DNA from: JANSYL01 sp965229695 | GTDB taxonomy: Bacteria; Pseudomonadota; Alphaproteobacteria; Rhodobacterales; Rhodobacteraceae | Direction: 5' to 3' | Assembly: GCA_965229695.1 (NCBI GenBank) | Contig: OZ245921.1 | Coordinates: forward strand, 2,728,001-2,792,000 | Length of the DNA: 64,000 nt | Part shown: piece after piece, positions 17,029 to 25,763 of the stretch | How positions within the stretch are numbered: position 1 is the stretch's first letter | How the letters are laid out: each line of letters starts with the position of its first letter | Notes under the pieces: model-generated | Seen by the model: the letters and a program-made list of their open reading frames with translations, nothing else | The model's database searches: none | What the model was told of the DNA's origin: nothing | Translations under genes and position numbers: made by a program

Positions 17029-18323
17029 CAACTTTATTTGTCATCCTCGTCATTCTTTTCCTGTTCCTGCTTCTCATCGGCTTTCCGGTCGGGTTCGCAG
17101 CAGGTTTGACCTCGTTTCTGGGAGCCGGTTTCTTCTTCGGCGATCTCTTGGATCCCCGCGCCAGCACGATGATCGCGCGGCTGGCCCTCGACAAGATGGA
17201 CAACTTTTTGCTGCTGGCCATTCCGTTCTTCATTCTTGCGGGACGATTGATGAATTTCGGCGGGATTACCGAGAAGCTCTTCGACTTCGTGTCGCTCCTG
17301 ATGCGGCCCATCCGAGGTGGTCTCGGCCATGCCAACGTCATGGCCAGCGTGCTCTTTGCCGGGATGTCCGGCTCGGCCGCCGCCGACGCCGTCGGCCTTG
17401 GCCAGATCGAAATGAAGGCGATGATGAGCCAGGGCTACAAGCGCGAATTCAGCGCCGGCGTCACCGCCGCATCTGCGCTGATCGGCCCGATATTGCCACC
17501 TTCGATTGCACTCGTTGCCTATTCGGCGCAGGCCGAGGTTTCGGTAGCCCGCATGTTCTTTGCCGCCATCGTGCCGGCGATGATGATGGCTGCGGCCTTT
17601 ATGTCCTATGTCGCCTACCGCGCCCGGAAAGAGGGGATGCCGAAGGGCACGCGTGCGACCCTGGCCGAGATCTGGCCGGTCTTTAAAGTGGCCATCCTGC
17701 CGATCCTGACGCCCTTTATCATCATGGGCGGGATCTATTCGGGGGTTTTCACCCCGACCGAGGCCGCGGCGGTCGCCGCGTTCTATGCCGGGTTCCTGGG
17801 CATCGTCATCTATCGGGCCTACGGGCTCAAACGGCTGGTCCACGAGATCCGCGGAACCTTGATCGACACATCGGTGATCATGCTGATCATCATCTTCACC
17901 TCAGCCTTCGGTGTGGTCATGATCCGAGCCGGTATCCCGGGTGCGATGGCGGATTTCTTTGCTGATCTGACAAGCAACGGCACGGTGCTTTTGCTCCTCT
18001 TCATGATCCTTTGGCTCGTGGTCGGGTGCTTTCTCGCGCCGACACCGGCCATTCTGATCCTGACCCCGATCATGTTGCCGATCGCGGTGGATTATGGCGT
18101 GGACGCCATTCATTTCGGCATCATCATGACGCTGGCCTTGACCCTCGGGCTGCTAACGCCTCCGGTCGGGATCGTGCTCTATGCGCTTACGCGGGTTGTC
18201 GGATTAAGCTTCGAGAGATTGGCGTGGCTTGCCGTGCCCTATCTTCTGGCCCTCTTGGTCATAATTGTCATCCTGATACTCGTGCCGACTTTGGTGACGA
18301 TTGTCCCCGACACTTTGCTGTAG
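17025..18323 (+). CDS. dctM: TRAP transporter large permease DctM
   Basis: 432-aa inner-membrane protein with about 12 hydrophobic segments, of the DctM/SiaM family. Motifs seen are LAIPFFILAGRLMNFGGI, MSGSAAADAVGLGQ, ILPPSIALVAYSA, GVFTPTEAAAVAAFYA and LTPPVGIVLYA, all standard for sodium-coupled TRAP permeases. Together with DctP and DctQ it gives a complete transporter. A hairpin at 18327-18343 follows directly. The convergent gene downstream is the IclR regulator. Confidence 0.93.
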   Translation: MTTLFVILVILFLFLLLIGFPVGFAAGLTSFLGAGFFFGDLLDPRASTMIARLALDKMDNFLLLAIPFFILAGRLMNFGGITEKLFDFVSLLMRPIRGGLGHANVMASVLFAGMSGSAAADAVGLGQIEMKAMMSQGYKREFSAGVTAASALIGPILPPSIALVAYSAQAEVSVARMFFAAIVPAMMMAAAFMSYVAYRARKEGMPKGTRATLAEIWPVFKVAILPILTPFIIMGGIYSGVFTPTEAAAVAAFYAGFLGIVIYRAYGLKRLVHEIRGTLIDTSVIMLIIIFTSAFGVVMIRAGIPGAMADFFADLTSNGTVLLLLFMILWLVVGCFLAPTPAILILTPIMLPIAVDYGVDAIHFGIIMTLALTLGLLTPPVGIVLYALTRVVGLSFERLAWLAVPYLLALLVIIVILILVPTLVTIVPDTLL

Positions 18324-18326
18324 ATA

Positions 18327-18343
18327 CGGCCCTTTTGGGGCCG
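18327..18343. terminator. Hairpin between dctM and the convergent iclR gene
   Basis: Stem CGGCCC / GGGCCG with a TTTTG loop starts 3 nt after the dctM stop and ends 4 nt before the stop of the convergent iclR gene. It probably terminates transcription from both sides; the T-run after the stem is missing, so efficiency is uncertain. Confidence 0.5.
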
Positions 18344-18346
18344 CGT

Positions 18347-19039
18347 TCAGAGCGTATCACCTTTGGCAAGGACCATTTGCAGATGATCTGCCGCGCGCTC
18401 CAGAAGTGGGATGGCCTCGGTACGTGTCTCATCATCGAAGCGTGTGTTTTCGCCCGAGATGGTCAGAGCCCCTTTCAGGCTGCCATCATAGGAGAACACC
18501 GGTGTCGAGATTGAGGCGACATGGGCGTTCCGCGTTTGGGACAAGTTTGAAGTTCCACGCGGCGTGAACTTAACGTCATTACCGATCTCCTCGCCGGTGA
18601 AGCGCCTAAGGACCAGACCCGACGCCCCGGTGTCAAGCCGCATCCGCATCCCCTCATCCGCGCCGAATTGCAGCAGGTTCTGGCTGTTCTCTCGGTAGAG
18701 GCAGACCCGGTCGCTGCCCGCGCGGACAAGGAAGGACGCGGTTTCGCCGGTCTTCTCTACAAGCATCCGCAGAACAGGGCGGATCTGCTCGCCATTTCCG
18801 AAGTCCTGCCTGAAGATGAGGCCAAGACGCCACACGCTGGCACCCAGAGAGTATCGACCATCCGGCCCGCGATCTATGAACCCATATAGGGCCATCGAGT
18901 TGGTAAGCCGGAGGATTGTGCTCTTGTGAAGGCCAGTCTCCTTCTCAAGATCGACCAGTCTCAGCTTCGGCCGTTGTGGTGTGAACACTTGCAGGATCGA
19001 CATCGCTCTTTCGACGGAGGCCGTTCGAAGTGCGCCCAT
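18347..19039 (-). CDS. IclR family transcriptional regulator (TRAP cluster)
   Basis: 230-aa IclR protein. The N-terminal winged HTH covers about residues 7-60 (ASVERAMSILQVF, LEKETGLHKSTILRLTNSM). The effector domain has CLYRENSQNLLQFGADEGMRMRL, DTGASGLVLRRF and SISTPVFSYDGSLKGAL. It is divergent from the lyase gene (165-nt gap) and convergent with dctM, so it sits inside the cluster it probably controls. A motif shared by its own promoter region and that of dctP supports this. Confidence 0.9.
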   Translation of the reverse strand: MGALRTASVERAMSILQVFTPQRPKLRLVDLEKETGLHKSTILRLTNSMALYGFIDRGPDGRYSLGASVWRLGLIFRQDFGNGEQIRPVLRMLVEKTGETASFLVRAGSDRVCLYRENSQNLLQFGADEGMRMRLDTGASGLVLRRFTGEEIGNDVKFTPRGTSNLSQTRNAHVASISTPVFSYDGSLKGALTISGENTRFDDETRTEAIPLLERAADHLQMVLAKGDTL

Positions 19040-19053
19040 TTTGTTCTCCCAAG

Positions 19054-19077
19054 TGAAACATCGGTTCTCTTACATTG
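19054..19077 (-). promoter_or_regulatory. Probable IclR operator in the iclR/lyase divergent region
   Basis: TGAAAC-N4-GTTCTCTTA-N2-TTG matches the site before dctP in 18 of 24 positions. A second symmetry, GGTTC (19063-19067) with GAACC (19077-19081), overlaps it. It lies 15 nt upstream of the iclR start and about 130 nt upstream of the lyase gene, so it could serve both directions. Confidence 0.55.
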
Positions 19078-19204
19078 AACCATAAACTGCCACTGGTCTA
19101 TTTCCAAGAAGGGCAAGACATGGTGGCGACAAACTCCCGTTGCGACATGGAAGAGCGCCCGCAGCCGCAAATTCACCTGCTACCGATTGTTGAGGGACGG
19201 AGAC

Positions 19205-20134
19205 ATGGCAACCAAATCAGCGACACTTCGCAAATACATCGAGAACAAGACGTTCCTCCACATGCCTGCGGTCTACGATCCGATGAGCGCCCGTATCGCG
19301 CAACAGGTTGGCTTCGAGGTGGCCTATGTCGGTGGCTATGTCACCGGTGGATCCCGCGCCATTTCCGAACCCTTGCTGTCGATGACCGAGCAGATCGACG
19401 TTGCAGCCGATGTGGCAGCCAGCATCGACATTCCCCTTATGGTGGATGGCGGTGCCGGGTTCGGCGAACCGCTCCACACGATGCGCACGGTCAAGGAGTT
19501 CATCCGCGCCGATGTGTCGAGCATCCATATCGAGGACCAGCTTTATCCCAAGCGCGCGCATTACCATCGTTACCAGGTCCACGTGATCCCCAAAGATGAG
19601 TTCGTGACCAAAATCAAGTTCGCCTGCCGCGCCCGCGACGAGGCCGACAAGGATTTTGTGATCATCGCGCGCACCGACATCTGCCGCGAAAAGGGGCTTG
19701 ATGTGGCCGCCGACCGCCTGAATGCCGTTGCGGACACCGGCGCCGATCTTGGGCTGTTGTTCCCGACGTCTGTGGAAGAGCTTGAACGCGCGCCGCAGGT
19801 CTGCGAACTGCCGCTGATCTATGTCATGAGCCGTGGCAACCGCGATGGGCGCCCGGTTCCAAGTGCCAATGATATCAAAGACATGGGTTACGCGGGAATC
19901 ATTGATGCTCAGGCGTCGATCCTGCCCGCCTTCGCCTCGATCCGGGCAGCCCTGAAGGAAATGCGCGAGGACGGTGTCTATACCGGCATGAGCACCGAAG
20001 AAACGGTAGAGGCCAGAAAAGCCATCGAGGACATCATCGGCCTGGAAGAGTTCTATGAGATCGAAGCGCAGACTGTGAAGGAATACTATTCGCAAGGCGA
20101 CGGAAAGCCCGGGGAAAGCCTTTCGGGAACCTGA
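19205..20134 (+). CDS. Isocitrate lyase/PEP mutase superfamily lyase
   Basis: 309-aa enzyme of the ICL/PEP-mutase (beta/alpha)8 family, which includes methylisocitrate lyase, dimethylmalate lyase and oxaloacetate decarboxylase. The N-terminal PAVYDPMSARIAQQVGFE and the SSIHIEDQLYPKRAHYH segment (residues 106-121) place it there. Two key positions differ from classical lyases: the DxD metal motif reads DGGAGFG (81-87), and the catalytic KRCGH loop reads KRAHYH, so the usual Cys is Ala. It probably belongs to a subfamily with another substrate. The start at 19205 has GAGGGACGGAGA upstream and is preferred over 19187. It is co-directional with the amidohydrolase 105 nt downstream. Confidence 0.82.
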   Translation: MATKSATLRKYIENKTFLHMPAVYDPMSARIAQQVGFEVAYVGGYVTGGSRAISEPLLSMTEQIDVAADVAASIDIPLMVDGGAGFGEPLHTMRTVKEFIRADVSSIHIEDQLYPKRAHYHRYQVHVIPKDEFVTKIKFACRARDEADKDFVIIARTDICREKGLDVAADRLNAVADTGADLGLLFPTSVEELERAPQVCELPLIYVMSRGNRDGRPVPSANDIKDMGYAGIIDAQASILPAFASIRAALKEMREDGVYTGMSTEETVEARKAIEDIIGLEEFYEIEAQTVKEYYSQGDGKPGESLSGT

Positions 20135-20239
20135 GCCGCCAAAATCAGTGTTTCAGGACCCTGTTCTTGGCGGTCATCACCTTCGCGAGCGTCTTGATTG
20201 GCGCTCGCAACGCCACTCCTTAGACTGGTTGAGGTCTCA

Positions 20240-21136
20240 ATGCCCCTGTCCGCATACACATCCCCAACGGCTCTCATTCCACGCGGGGCCTGCGACTGCC
20301 ATATGCATGTTTTCGGCCCTTTGGAAGATTTTCCGCCCGCCGCGGAGCGCACCTACACGCCGCAGCCCGCGCTGCTGGGCCAGTACAGGGCAATGGCCAG
20401 CGCCTTGGGTCTGGATCGGACCGTCTTTGTTCAAGCCAGCGCCTATGGTGCGGACAACCGATGTCTTCTCGATGCCATGGCCGGGTTCGGTCCCGGGGCC
20501 CGCGGCATTGCCGGGATCGACCACAGCGCCAGCGACGCCGAGCTGCAGCGGTTGAACGAAAAAGGCGTGCGTGGGATCCGACTCAATCCTGCAAGCAGGG
20601 GCCTGAGGGACCCCGACGAGATCAAAGCTCAGGTCAGGCAGGCGGTCGACCGGATCGCACCCCTGGGGTGGCATCTGCAGCTATTCGTTAGCCTCGACGT
20701 GATCCACAGCCTATCGGACTTCTTTACGAGCCTGCCACTCCCGGTTGTGTTCGATCACATGGGCCATGCGCGCTACGAGACGGACGTTCGATCTCCGAAG
20801 TTCCAGAGCTTCCTCAGGATGCTTGAAGGCGGCAAATGCTGGGTGAAGCTGGCCGGCGCTGACCGGATATCGCGCAGTGATTTGAGCGGCTTCTCGGGCG
20901 CATTGCCGAAAATGCGCGCCTTGATTGCCGCCAATCCGGACAATCTGGTTTGGGGCACCGATTGGCCACATACCGGGAAACACGGTCACGCCGTGGGAAG
21001 CGCACCACCGCCGATCGAATATAGAAACCTCCAAACGTCGGAACTGCTGGACCTTCTTGCGGAGGCCTGCGGCAGCCCGGACACACTAAAGAAGGTATTG
21101 GTGGACAACCCGGCACGGCTCTATGGATTTCCATAA
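20240..21136 (+). CDS. Amidohydrolase family protein (2-pyrone-4,6-dicarboxylate lactonase-like)
   Basis: 298-aa metal-dependent hydrolase of the amidohydrolase_2 group. The metal-binding HxH is in CDCHMHVFGP (His21, His23), an internal FDHMGHA gives a further histidine pair, and GTDWPH near residue 240 supplies the late Asp. The PRGACDCHMHVFGP start and the GIRLNPASRG segment resemble LigI (2-pyrone-4,6-dicarboxylate hydrolase), so a lactone of a carboxylic acid is a reasonable substrate. The start at 20240 has GAGG 5 nt upstream. It forms a catabolic pair with the lyase before it and the TRAP transporter. Confidence 0.82.
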   Translation: MPLSAYTSPTALIPRGACDCHMHVFGPLEDFPPAAERTYTPQPALLGQYRAMASALGLDRTVFVQASAYGADNRCLLDAMAGFGPGARGIAGIDHSASDAELQRLNEKGVRGIRLNPASRGLRDPDEIKAQVRQAVDRIAPLGWHLQLFVSLDVIHSLSDFFTSLPLPVVFDHMGHARYETDVRSPKFQSFLRMLEGGKCWVKLAGADRISRSDLSGFSGALPKMRALIAANPDNLVWGTDWPHTGKHGHAVGSAPPPIEYRNLQTSELLDLLAEACGSPDTLKKVLVDNPARLYGFP

Positions 21137-21471
21137 GTGCTTATCGGAGTTGCGGAATATTTCTCAAGGTGCTCCGCAGTGGGGCCTCCTCGTTTCTCAA
21201 GACAGCTGTGACGCTTTGCACGCGCTCCGCACCGCGGGGCATTGCAAAAAGAAGTGGTTCGATTGGACCTCTTCGATCGGTTCCTTTCTACTATTCTACA
21301 CTTCAGTAAAAAAGGTTCGCTTGATAGGACTTCAAGTGCAACTTAGTGCATCTCGTCAGAGATTTTGGGACAGATGGCTGTCTGGTTTGAGAGAGGACTT
21401 GGCTCATCTGTTTAGTTTGATTATGCGGCGGATTTTCGATGAGGCAAGCGCCTGTTTTCGATTGTCTTCCG
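21137..21471. other. Intergenic region between the amidohydrolase gene and an IS remnant
   Basis: About 335 nt without a gene I can support. It is AT-richer than its surroundings and probably includes the outer end of the decayed IS element that starts at 21472; no intact terminal repeat was identified. Confidence 0.5.
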
Positions 21472-22110
21472 TTAGATACTTTCTCGTTGTTTCAGGATGG
21501 TTTGTCCGCGTCCGAAGTAGACATCGGTTGGAGTGAGATTTTGTAGGCTCTCGTGAAAGAGCCTGTGGTTGTGGTGGTCGACGAGGGCGTCGATCTGATG
21601 TCGTAGGGCGCCTTTCAGGTAGTAGTTTTCCAGCAAGATGCGGTTCCTAAGGGTCTGGTGCCAGCGCTCAATCTTGCCCTGGGTCCGGGGGTGATACGCC
21701 GTGCGTCGGACATGATCCATCTGTTGATCTTCCAGCCAATCAGCCAATTCGTCCTAGGCGCAACTCGATCCATTTTCGTTGAGCAGGCGTGGCTTATGCA
21801 GGATCGTCGCCTGATCGCTAACCGAAGCCAGCAGCGCGAGGTCGAGCGTGTCGATCACATGCTCAGCCTTCATCGTGGCGCACAGCTTCCAGGCGACAAT
21901 GTATCGGCTGTAGTCGTCCAAGATCGTCGACAGATAGAACCAACCCCAGCCGATGGCCTTCAGTAAGCGAAGTCGGTCTGCCAAAGCTGGTTTGGCCTCG
22001 TGGTTTTGTCGTGGAACTCGGCGGCCGCCGTTAGAACCACATAAGCTGGGTTGGTGATCGGGTCATAGGACTTCAACGTTTGGAGGCGCTGCAAGAAAAC
22101 GGCGTTCCTA
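21472..22110 (-). pseudogene. IS3-type transposase pseudogene (frameshift and nonsense mutation)
   Basis: The minus strand encodes consecutive parts of one integrase-core transposase: SYDPITNPAYVV, then NQLWQTDFAY (frame 1, about 21963-22090), GWGWFYLSTILDDYSRYIVAWKL (frame 2, 21757-21984), and WLEDQ...TQGKIERWHQTLRNRILLEN...VYFGRG (21472-21753, same frame 2). A single missing base at about 21963-21968 breaks frame 1 from frame 2, and a TAG at 21754-21756 interrupts frame 2. The first two catalytic Asp residues lie in QTDF and the NENG segment and the Glu in GKIERWHQ, so all were once present. The upstream end past about 22110 is not recognisable. It is related to the remnant at 15041-15330. 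Confidence 0.8.
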
Positions 22111-22406
22111 AGAAAACGCCCAGCGGCCCAAACAGCAAAAGATGATCTGCACCCTGAACGAAAAGGGGACGCGGGCTTTTCCCGATCATCATCATGGAAA
22201 AGGAGTCTGGCCTGCCCTTGAACCAGGTCCAGCTCACGGGTGGCGGCAAAGAAAGCCTAGGGATCGGTGATGTTGCGTTGATTTCGCGATCAGCCACCGG
22301 TTCGACGTGCGAATAGTTCACCGGTGGTTCATAGGTAATCTACCGAGGTTTCAGAAGCTCATCGGCGAAAGCGACGGCGGGATCGACTGAGCTTGGGTCA
22401 CGCGGC
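22111..22406. other. Region between IS remnant and TcuA-like gene
   Basis: About 300 nt. A minus-strand frame of 82 codons (22073-22321) has no family-like features and overlaps the transposase remnant, so I do not call it. This stretch probably holds degraded IS sequence and the 3' untranslated end of the downstream operon. Confidence 0.4.
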
Positions 22407-23879
22407 CTAGGCAGCAGAAGCACTTCCCCCAGCCAATCTGCCAAAGACTGATCCATTGATCAGCCCGGTTCCGCCGGGATAGTTGAAGAAGAAAACGCCC
22501 CCCACCAGTTCCCCTGCCGCAAACAAGCCCGGGATCGGGCTTAGGTCGTTGTCTAAAACTTGAGCGCTTTCGGGGTCGATGCGTAGACCACCAAAGGTAA
22601 AGGTTATCCCGCAACCAACCTGATAGGCTTCGAACGGCCCTTCATCGATTGTATTAGCCCAATTCGATTTCGGCACAGACAGACCGATTGTACCACGACG
22701 GTCCTTAACGTTGGGATCGAAGGTGGTGCCCGTATCGACAGCGGCGTTATAGGTGCTGACCTCATCAAGGAAGCTTTGGGCATCAACACCTTCTAGCTTC
22801 TCAGCCAATGCCTCCAGCGTTGGGGCCGATACCTTGGTCGCGCGTTTGATCCGGTATTCATCGCGCAAAAGATGGGTGACCTTCGCATCGAAAATCTGCC
22901 AGGCGAACTGGTCCGGCTGCTCCAAAATGACCCGACCGTATTTGGCATAGGTGTAATTTCGGAAATCCGCCCCTTCATCGACGAAACGTCGGCCGGTGGC
23001 GTTCACCATGATGCCCCAAGGATAGGAATGCTTCTGAAACCCGTCACCGACATCCAGATCGCCAAACTCTGGCGCGTTGTAGTCCCAGCCGACCGCATGG
23101 CAGCCCGACCAATTGCCGTAGGTAGAGGCCCCAACCGCCATCGCCATTTTTATGCCCTCGCCGGTGTTGAAGCGAGAACCTCGGACGCGTGCCATCTCCC
23201 ACCCGGGGCCCAGATAACGCGTACGCATCTCTGGGCTGGCCTGAAATCCACCTGCAGCCACGACCACGGATTTTGCGCCGATATCCTCGAGCTGCCCCTT
23301 ATGTCGTACTTTCACGCCCGTAACTGCGTGGCCGTCGGTCAGGATTTCGACGGCCCGCGTCCCATAGCGGATCTCGATCCCCGACGCCTTTGCAATTTCG
23401 GTATGGGCATCGACCAAGCCCGGGCCACCGCCCCAGCTTTCAAGCGTCAAACCGCCCCAAAACTTGAAACGCCCATCCACCTTGAAGGCCTGCCGCCCAT
23501 AGATCGGCATAAAGCGGATGCCCTTCGAGCGCATCCAATGCATCGTCTCACGCGATGATCGCACAATCCGCTCGCAAAGCGCAGGATCGGTGCGAAAGCG
23601 TGTGACCCGGAACATGTCATCGAAAAATTGCTCTTCGGTATAGGTGCCGAAATCTGTGATCGCGATTTGATCCTCTGACAGATCTGGACAAAGCGCGCGA
23701 ATGTCATCCACCCCATCATAAGCAAAGCGGATCGCACCAGCCGTGTAGCGCGAATTGCCGCCGTTTTCAGCCTCGGGCGCGCATTCCAACATCAAGACCG
23801 TCGCGCCAGCCTCTCGCGCCGCATGGGCCGCACAAAAGGCCGCGTTCCCGGCGCCAATGACGATCGTATCCCAGGTCAT
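22407..23879 (-). CDS. FAD-dependent tricarballylate dehydrogenase-like flavoprotein
   Basis: 490-aa flavoprotein of the fumarate reductase/succinate dehydrogenase family, closest in pattern to TcuA. The FAD-binding start is VIGAGNAAFCAAHAA, with the GNAA replacing the more common GGxG. Further segments are ENGGNSRYTAGAIRFA, VVAAGGFQASPEMRTRYLGPG and, at the C-terminus, GLFAAGELVGGVFFFNYPGGTGLINGSVFGRLAG, the FAD/substrate loop. The start at 23879 has AAAGGA 8 nt upstream; the open frame beyond is not used. No TcuB electron-transfer partner is present. Last gene of the mttB operon, 5 nt after the ThDP gene, so it probably oxidises a dicarboxylic intermediate of the same route. Confidence 0.8.
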   Translation of the reverse strand: MTWDTIVIGAGNAAFCAAHAAREAGATVLMLECAPEAENGGNSRYTAGAIRFAYDGVDDIRALCPDLSEDQIAITDFGTYTEEQFFDDMFRVTRFRTDPALCERIVRSSRETMHWMRSKGIRFMPIYGRQAFKVDGRFKFWGGLTLESWGGGPGLVDAHTEIAKASGIEIRYGTRAVEILTDGHAVTGVKVRHKGQLEDIGAKSVVVAAGGFQASPEMRTRYLGPGWEMARVRGSRFNTGEGIKMAMAVGASTYGNWSGCHAVGWDYNAPEFGDLDVGDGFQKHSYPWGIMVNATGRRFVDEGADFRNYTYAKYGRVILEQPDQFAWQIFDAKVTHLLRDEYRIKRATKVSAPTLEALAEKLEGVDAQSFLDEVSTYNAAVDTGTTFDPNVKDRRGTIGLSVPKSNWANTIDEGPFEAYQVGCGITFTFGGLRIDPESAQVLDNDLSPIPGLFAAGELVGGVFFFNYPGGTGLINGSVFGRLAGGSASAA

Positions 23880-23884
23880 GTCAA

Positions 23885-25555
23885 TTATCCTTTCTGCGGC
23901 GCCTTGAACAAATCCTTGCGCAACGTCATCAGCGCGCCGGGGTCGATCTTTGCTTGGATGACGGTTGTCTGTCCCGACGCCAAAGCCTCCTGCAGGGCGG
24001 GTCCAAGGTCGCCGGGGCCCTCCACCCAGATGCCGTTGCCGCCGCAAAGCTCAGCGAATTTGTCAAATCGGGGAGATTGTATCTCCGCGCCCAGAAGTCG
24101 CCCGCCATAGAACTCCTGCTGATAGGCTTTCTCGGCTCCCCAGGCCTCATTGTCGAGGACGACAACGGTAATCGGCAGATTGTGCGAAATGGCGGTCTGA
24201 ACTTCGATCATGGTATAGCCAATCGCCCCATCGCCCATAATGGCGACCACCGGCCTATCGGGCGCAGCGGCCTTGGCACCGATCGCGGCGCCTAGGCCAA
24301 AGCCCACCAAGCCAAAATCAAGCGGCGTGATCAGCGATAGCGGTGCGTAGAGGGCCAGCCGGTCAGCCGCCTGCAGACAGGTGTTTCCGGTGTCGAGCGT
24401 GACGACGGCATCCTCGGGCAGGGCGTCGCGGATTTCGGCCAAGGCCCGTCGTGGGTGCAAGGGCAGGGTTTCGATTGCAGCCTCTTCGGCGCGTTCGGCC
24501 CAGAGGCTTGCCATATCGACTCTGAACGCATCGCGCCAAGCATCACATGCTGGTTTGGTCACCGCTGCGACCAAGGCCTCAGCTGTCAGGCGGGCATCAC
24601 CCTGCGCCGCAACCTCCACCGGGAAATACCGACCAACGGCAGCGGCTTCGATATCGACATGAGCGATGCGGGTATCTATCCCGACATAATCATTGCTGTG
24701 GAAAGTCGAGTTGAAGCCCAGCCGCCCCCCTAACACGATCATTACATCCGCATCCTTCGTCAATCGGCTGGCCACGCGATTGCCGCGCGGCCCGGCCTGG
24801 CCCGCGAACCAGGGGTGGCGGTGGCGCATCACATCGGCATGACCGGTTGAGGCGACGACGGGGATTTCGAGCTTTTCAGCCAACGTGGTGAGCGCATCGC
24901 GCCCATCACCCCATTTGAATCCGCCACCTGCAAAGATCACCGGGCGCTCAGCCGTCTGCAGCATCTCAGCAATGGCTTGGACATCTTGGGAGCTTGCGGG
25001 GCCGGGCCGAGCGATATTGAGCGGTTCGGGTGCAACCGCTGGAAGCTCGGCAGCAAAAAGGTCGCGCGGCACGTGCAAGACAACCGGGCCGCGACGCCCC
25101 GAGTTGGCCAGGCGGATTGCGTCTTCCAGCATTGGCACTAGTCGTGATCGGTCGGTGACCATCACCGAACGCTTCGAGATCGGCGCGAATAGCGCGACCT
25201 GATCGACCTCCTGAAACGTGTCTTTGGCCTGATCCGCGCGCGTGATGGCCCCAGCGATCACCACAAGCGGGGAATAGGCCAATTGTGCCTCGGCCACTGC
25301 TGTGACGATGTTCACCACACCTGGGCCCGCTTGCGCGCCCAGCACAACGCCGGGCTTTCCGGTCATGCGCGCCCAAGCGTCAGCCATGTGCCCGGCGGCT
25401 CGTTCATCTCGTGCACCAACATAGGCGATCTCACCGCCCTTATACATCGCGTCATAAAGCTCGAGCATCGAGCCGCCCAGCAGGCCAAAAACCGTATCGA
25501 TGCCATTGGCGTTGAGAACGCGATAAAGCGCCTCACCGCCGGTGATAGTAGTCAT
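23885..25555 (-). CDS. Thiamine diphosphate-dependent enzyme (acetolactate synthase-like)
   Basis: 556-aa ThDP enzyme with the usual three domains: N-terminal PYR domain with catalytic Glu51 in ARDERAAGHMADA, a central domain (ADVMIVLGGRLGFN), and a C-terminal PP domain whose cofactor motif is MGDGAIGYTMIE...LDNEAWG. The layout fits acetolactate synthase, oxalyl-CoA decarboxylase, benzoylformate decarboxylase and relatives; residues seen do not separate these. The start at 25555 has a perfect AGGAGG 6 nt upstream; a longer open frame to 25831 overlaps the preceding gene and is not used. It is fifth in the operon, after a 208-nt gap that may contain an internal promoter. A decarboxylation or C-C lyase step on a keto acid is the likely role. 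Confidence 0.85.
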   Translation of the reverse strand: MTTITGGEALYRVLNANGIDTVFGLLGGSMLELYDAMYKGGEIAYVGARDERAAGHMADAWARMTGKPGVVLGAQAGPGVVNIVTAVAEAQLAYSPLVVIAGAITRADQAKDTFQEVDQVALFAPISKRSVMVTDRSRLVPMLEDAIRLANSGRRGPVVLHVPRDLFAAELPAVAPEPLNIARPGPASSQDVQAIAEMLQTAERPVIFAGGGFKWGDGRDALTTLAEKLEIPVVASTGHADVMRHRHPWFAGQAGPRGNRVASRLTKDADVMIVLGGRLGFNSTFHSNDYVGIDTRIAHVDIEAAAVGRYFPVEVAAQGDARLTAEALVAAVTKPACDAWRDAFRVDMASLWAERAEEAAIETLPLHPRRALAEIRDALPEDAVVTLDTGNTCLQAADRLALYAPLSLITPLDFGLVGFGLGAAIGAKAAAPDRPVVAIMGDGAIGYTMIEVQTAISHNLPITVVVLDNEAWGAEKAYQQEFYGGRLLGAEIQSPRFDKFAELCGGNGIWVEGPGDLGPALQEALASGQTTVIQAKIDPGALMTLRKDLFKAPQKG

Positions 25556-25763
25556 AGCTGGCCTCCTGATAGCAAGCGAATGCGCTGCCCGACATTCTGA
25601 ATGGAATCTGATCTCTGCACCGTTTGGCGAGCGTTTGATGGACGAAATACGCGGGCCCCTAGGTTCTCGCCCAAAAACTGCATTGCAATCGATTTGGGCT
25701 TGCCGCCGAGCTCGGTAGCACCATGCGAAACAGCCAATCTGAGCGATTGTTTGCGAGCCTTCA

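Noticed and set aside
21137..21471. Plus-strand frame of 137 codons continuing into the IS
   Set aside because: No RBS or family pattern; the frame overlaps the amidohydrolase end and AT-rich IS-flanking sequence.
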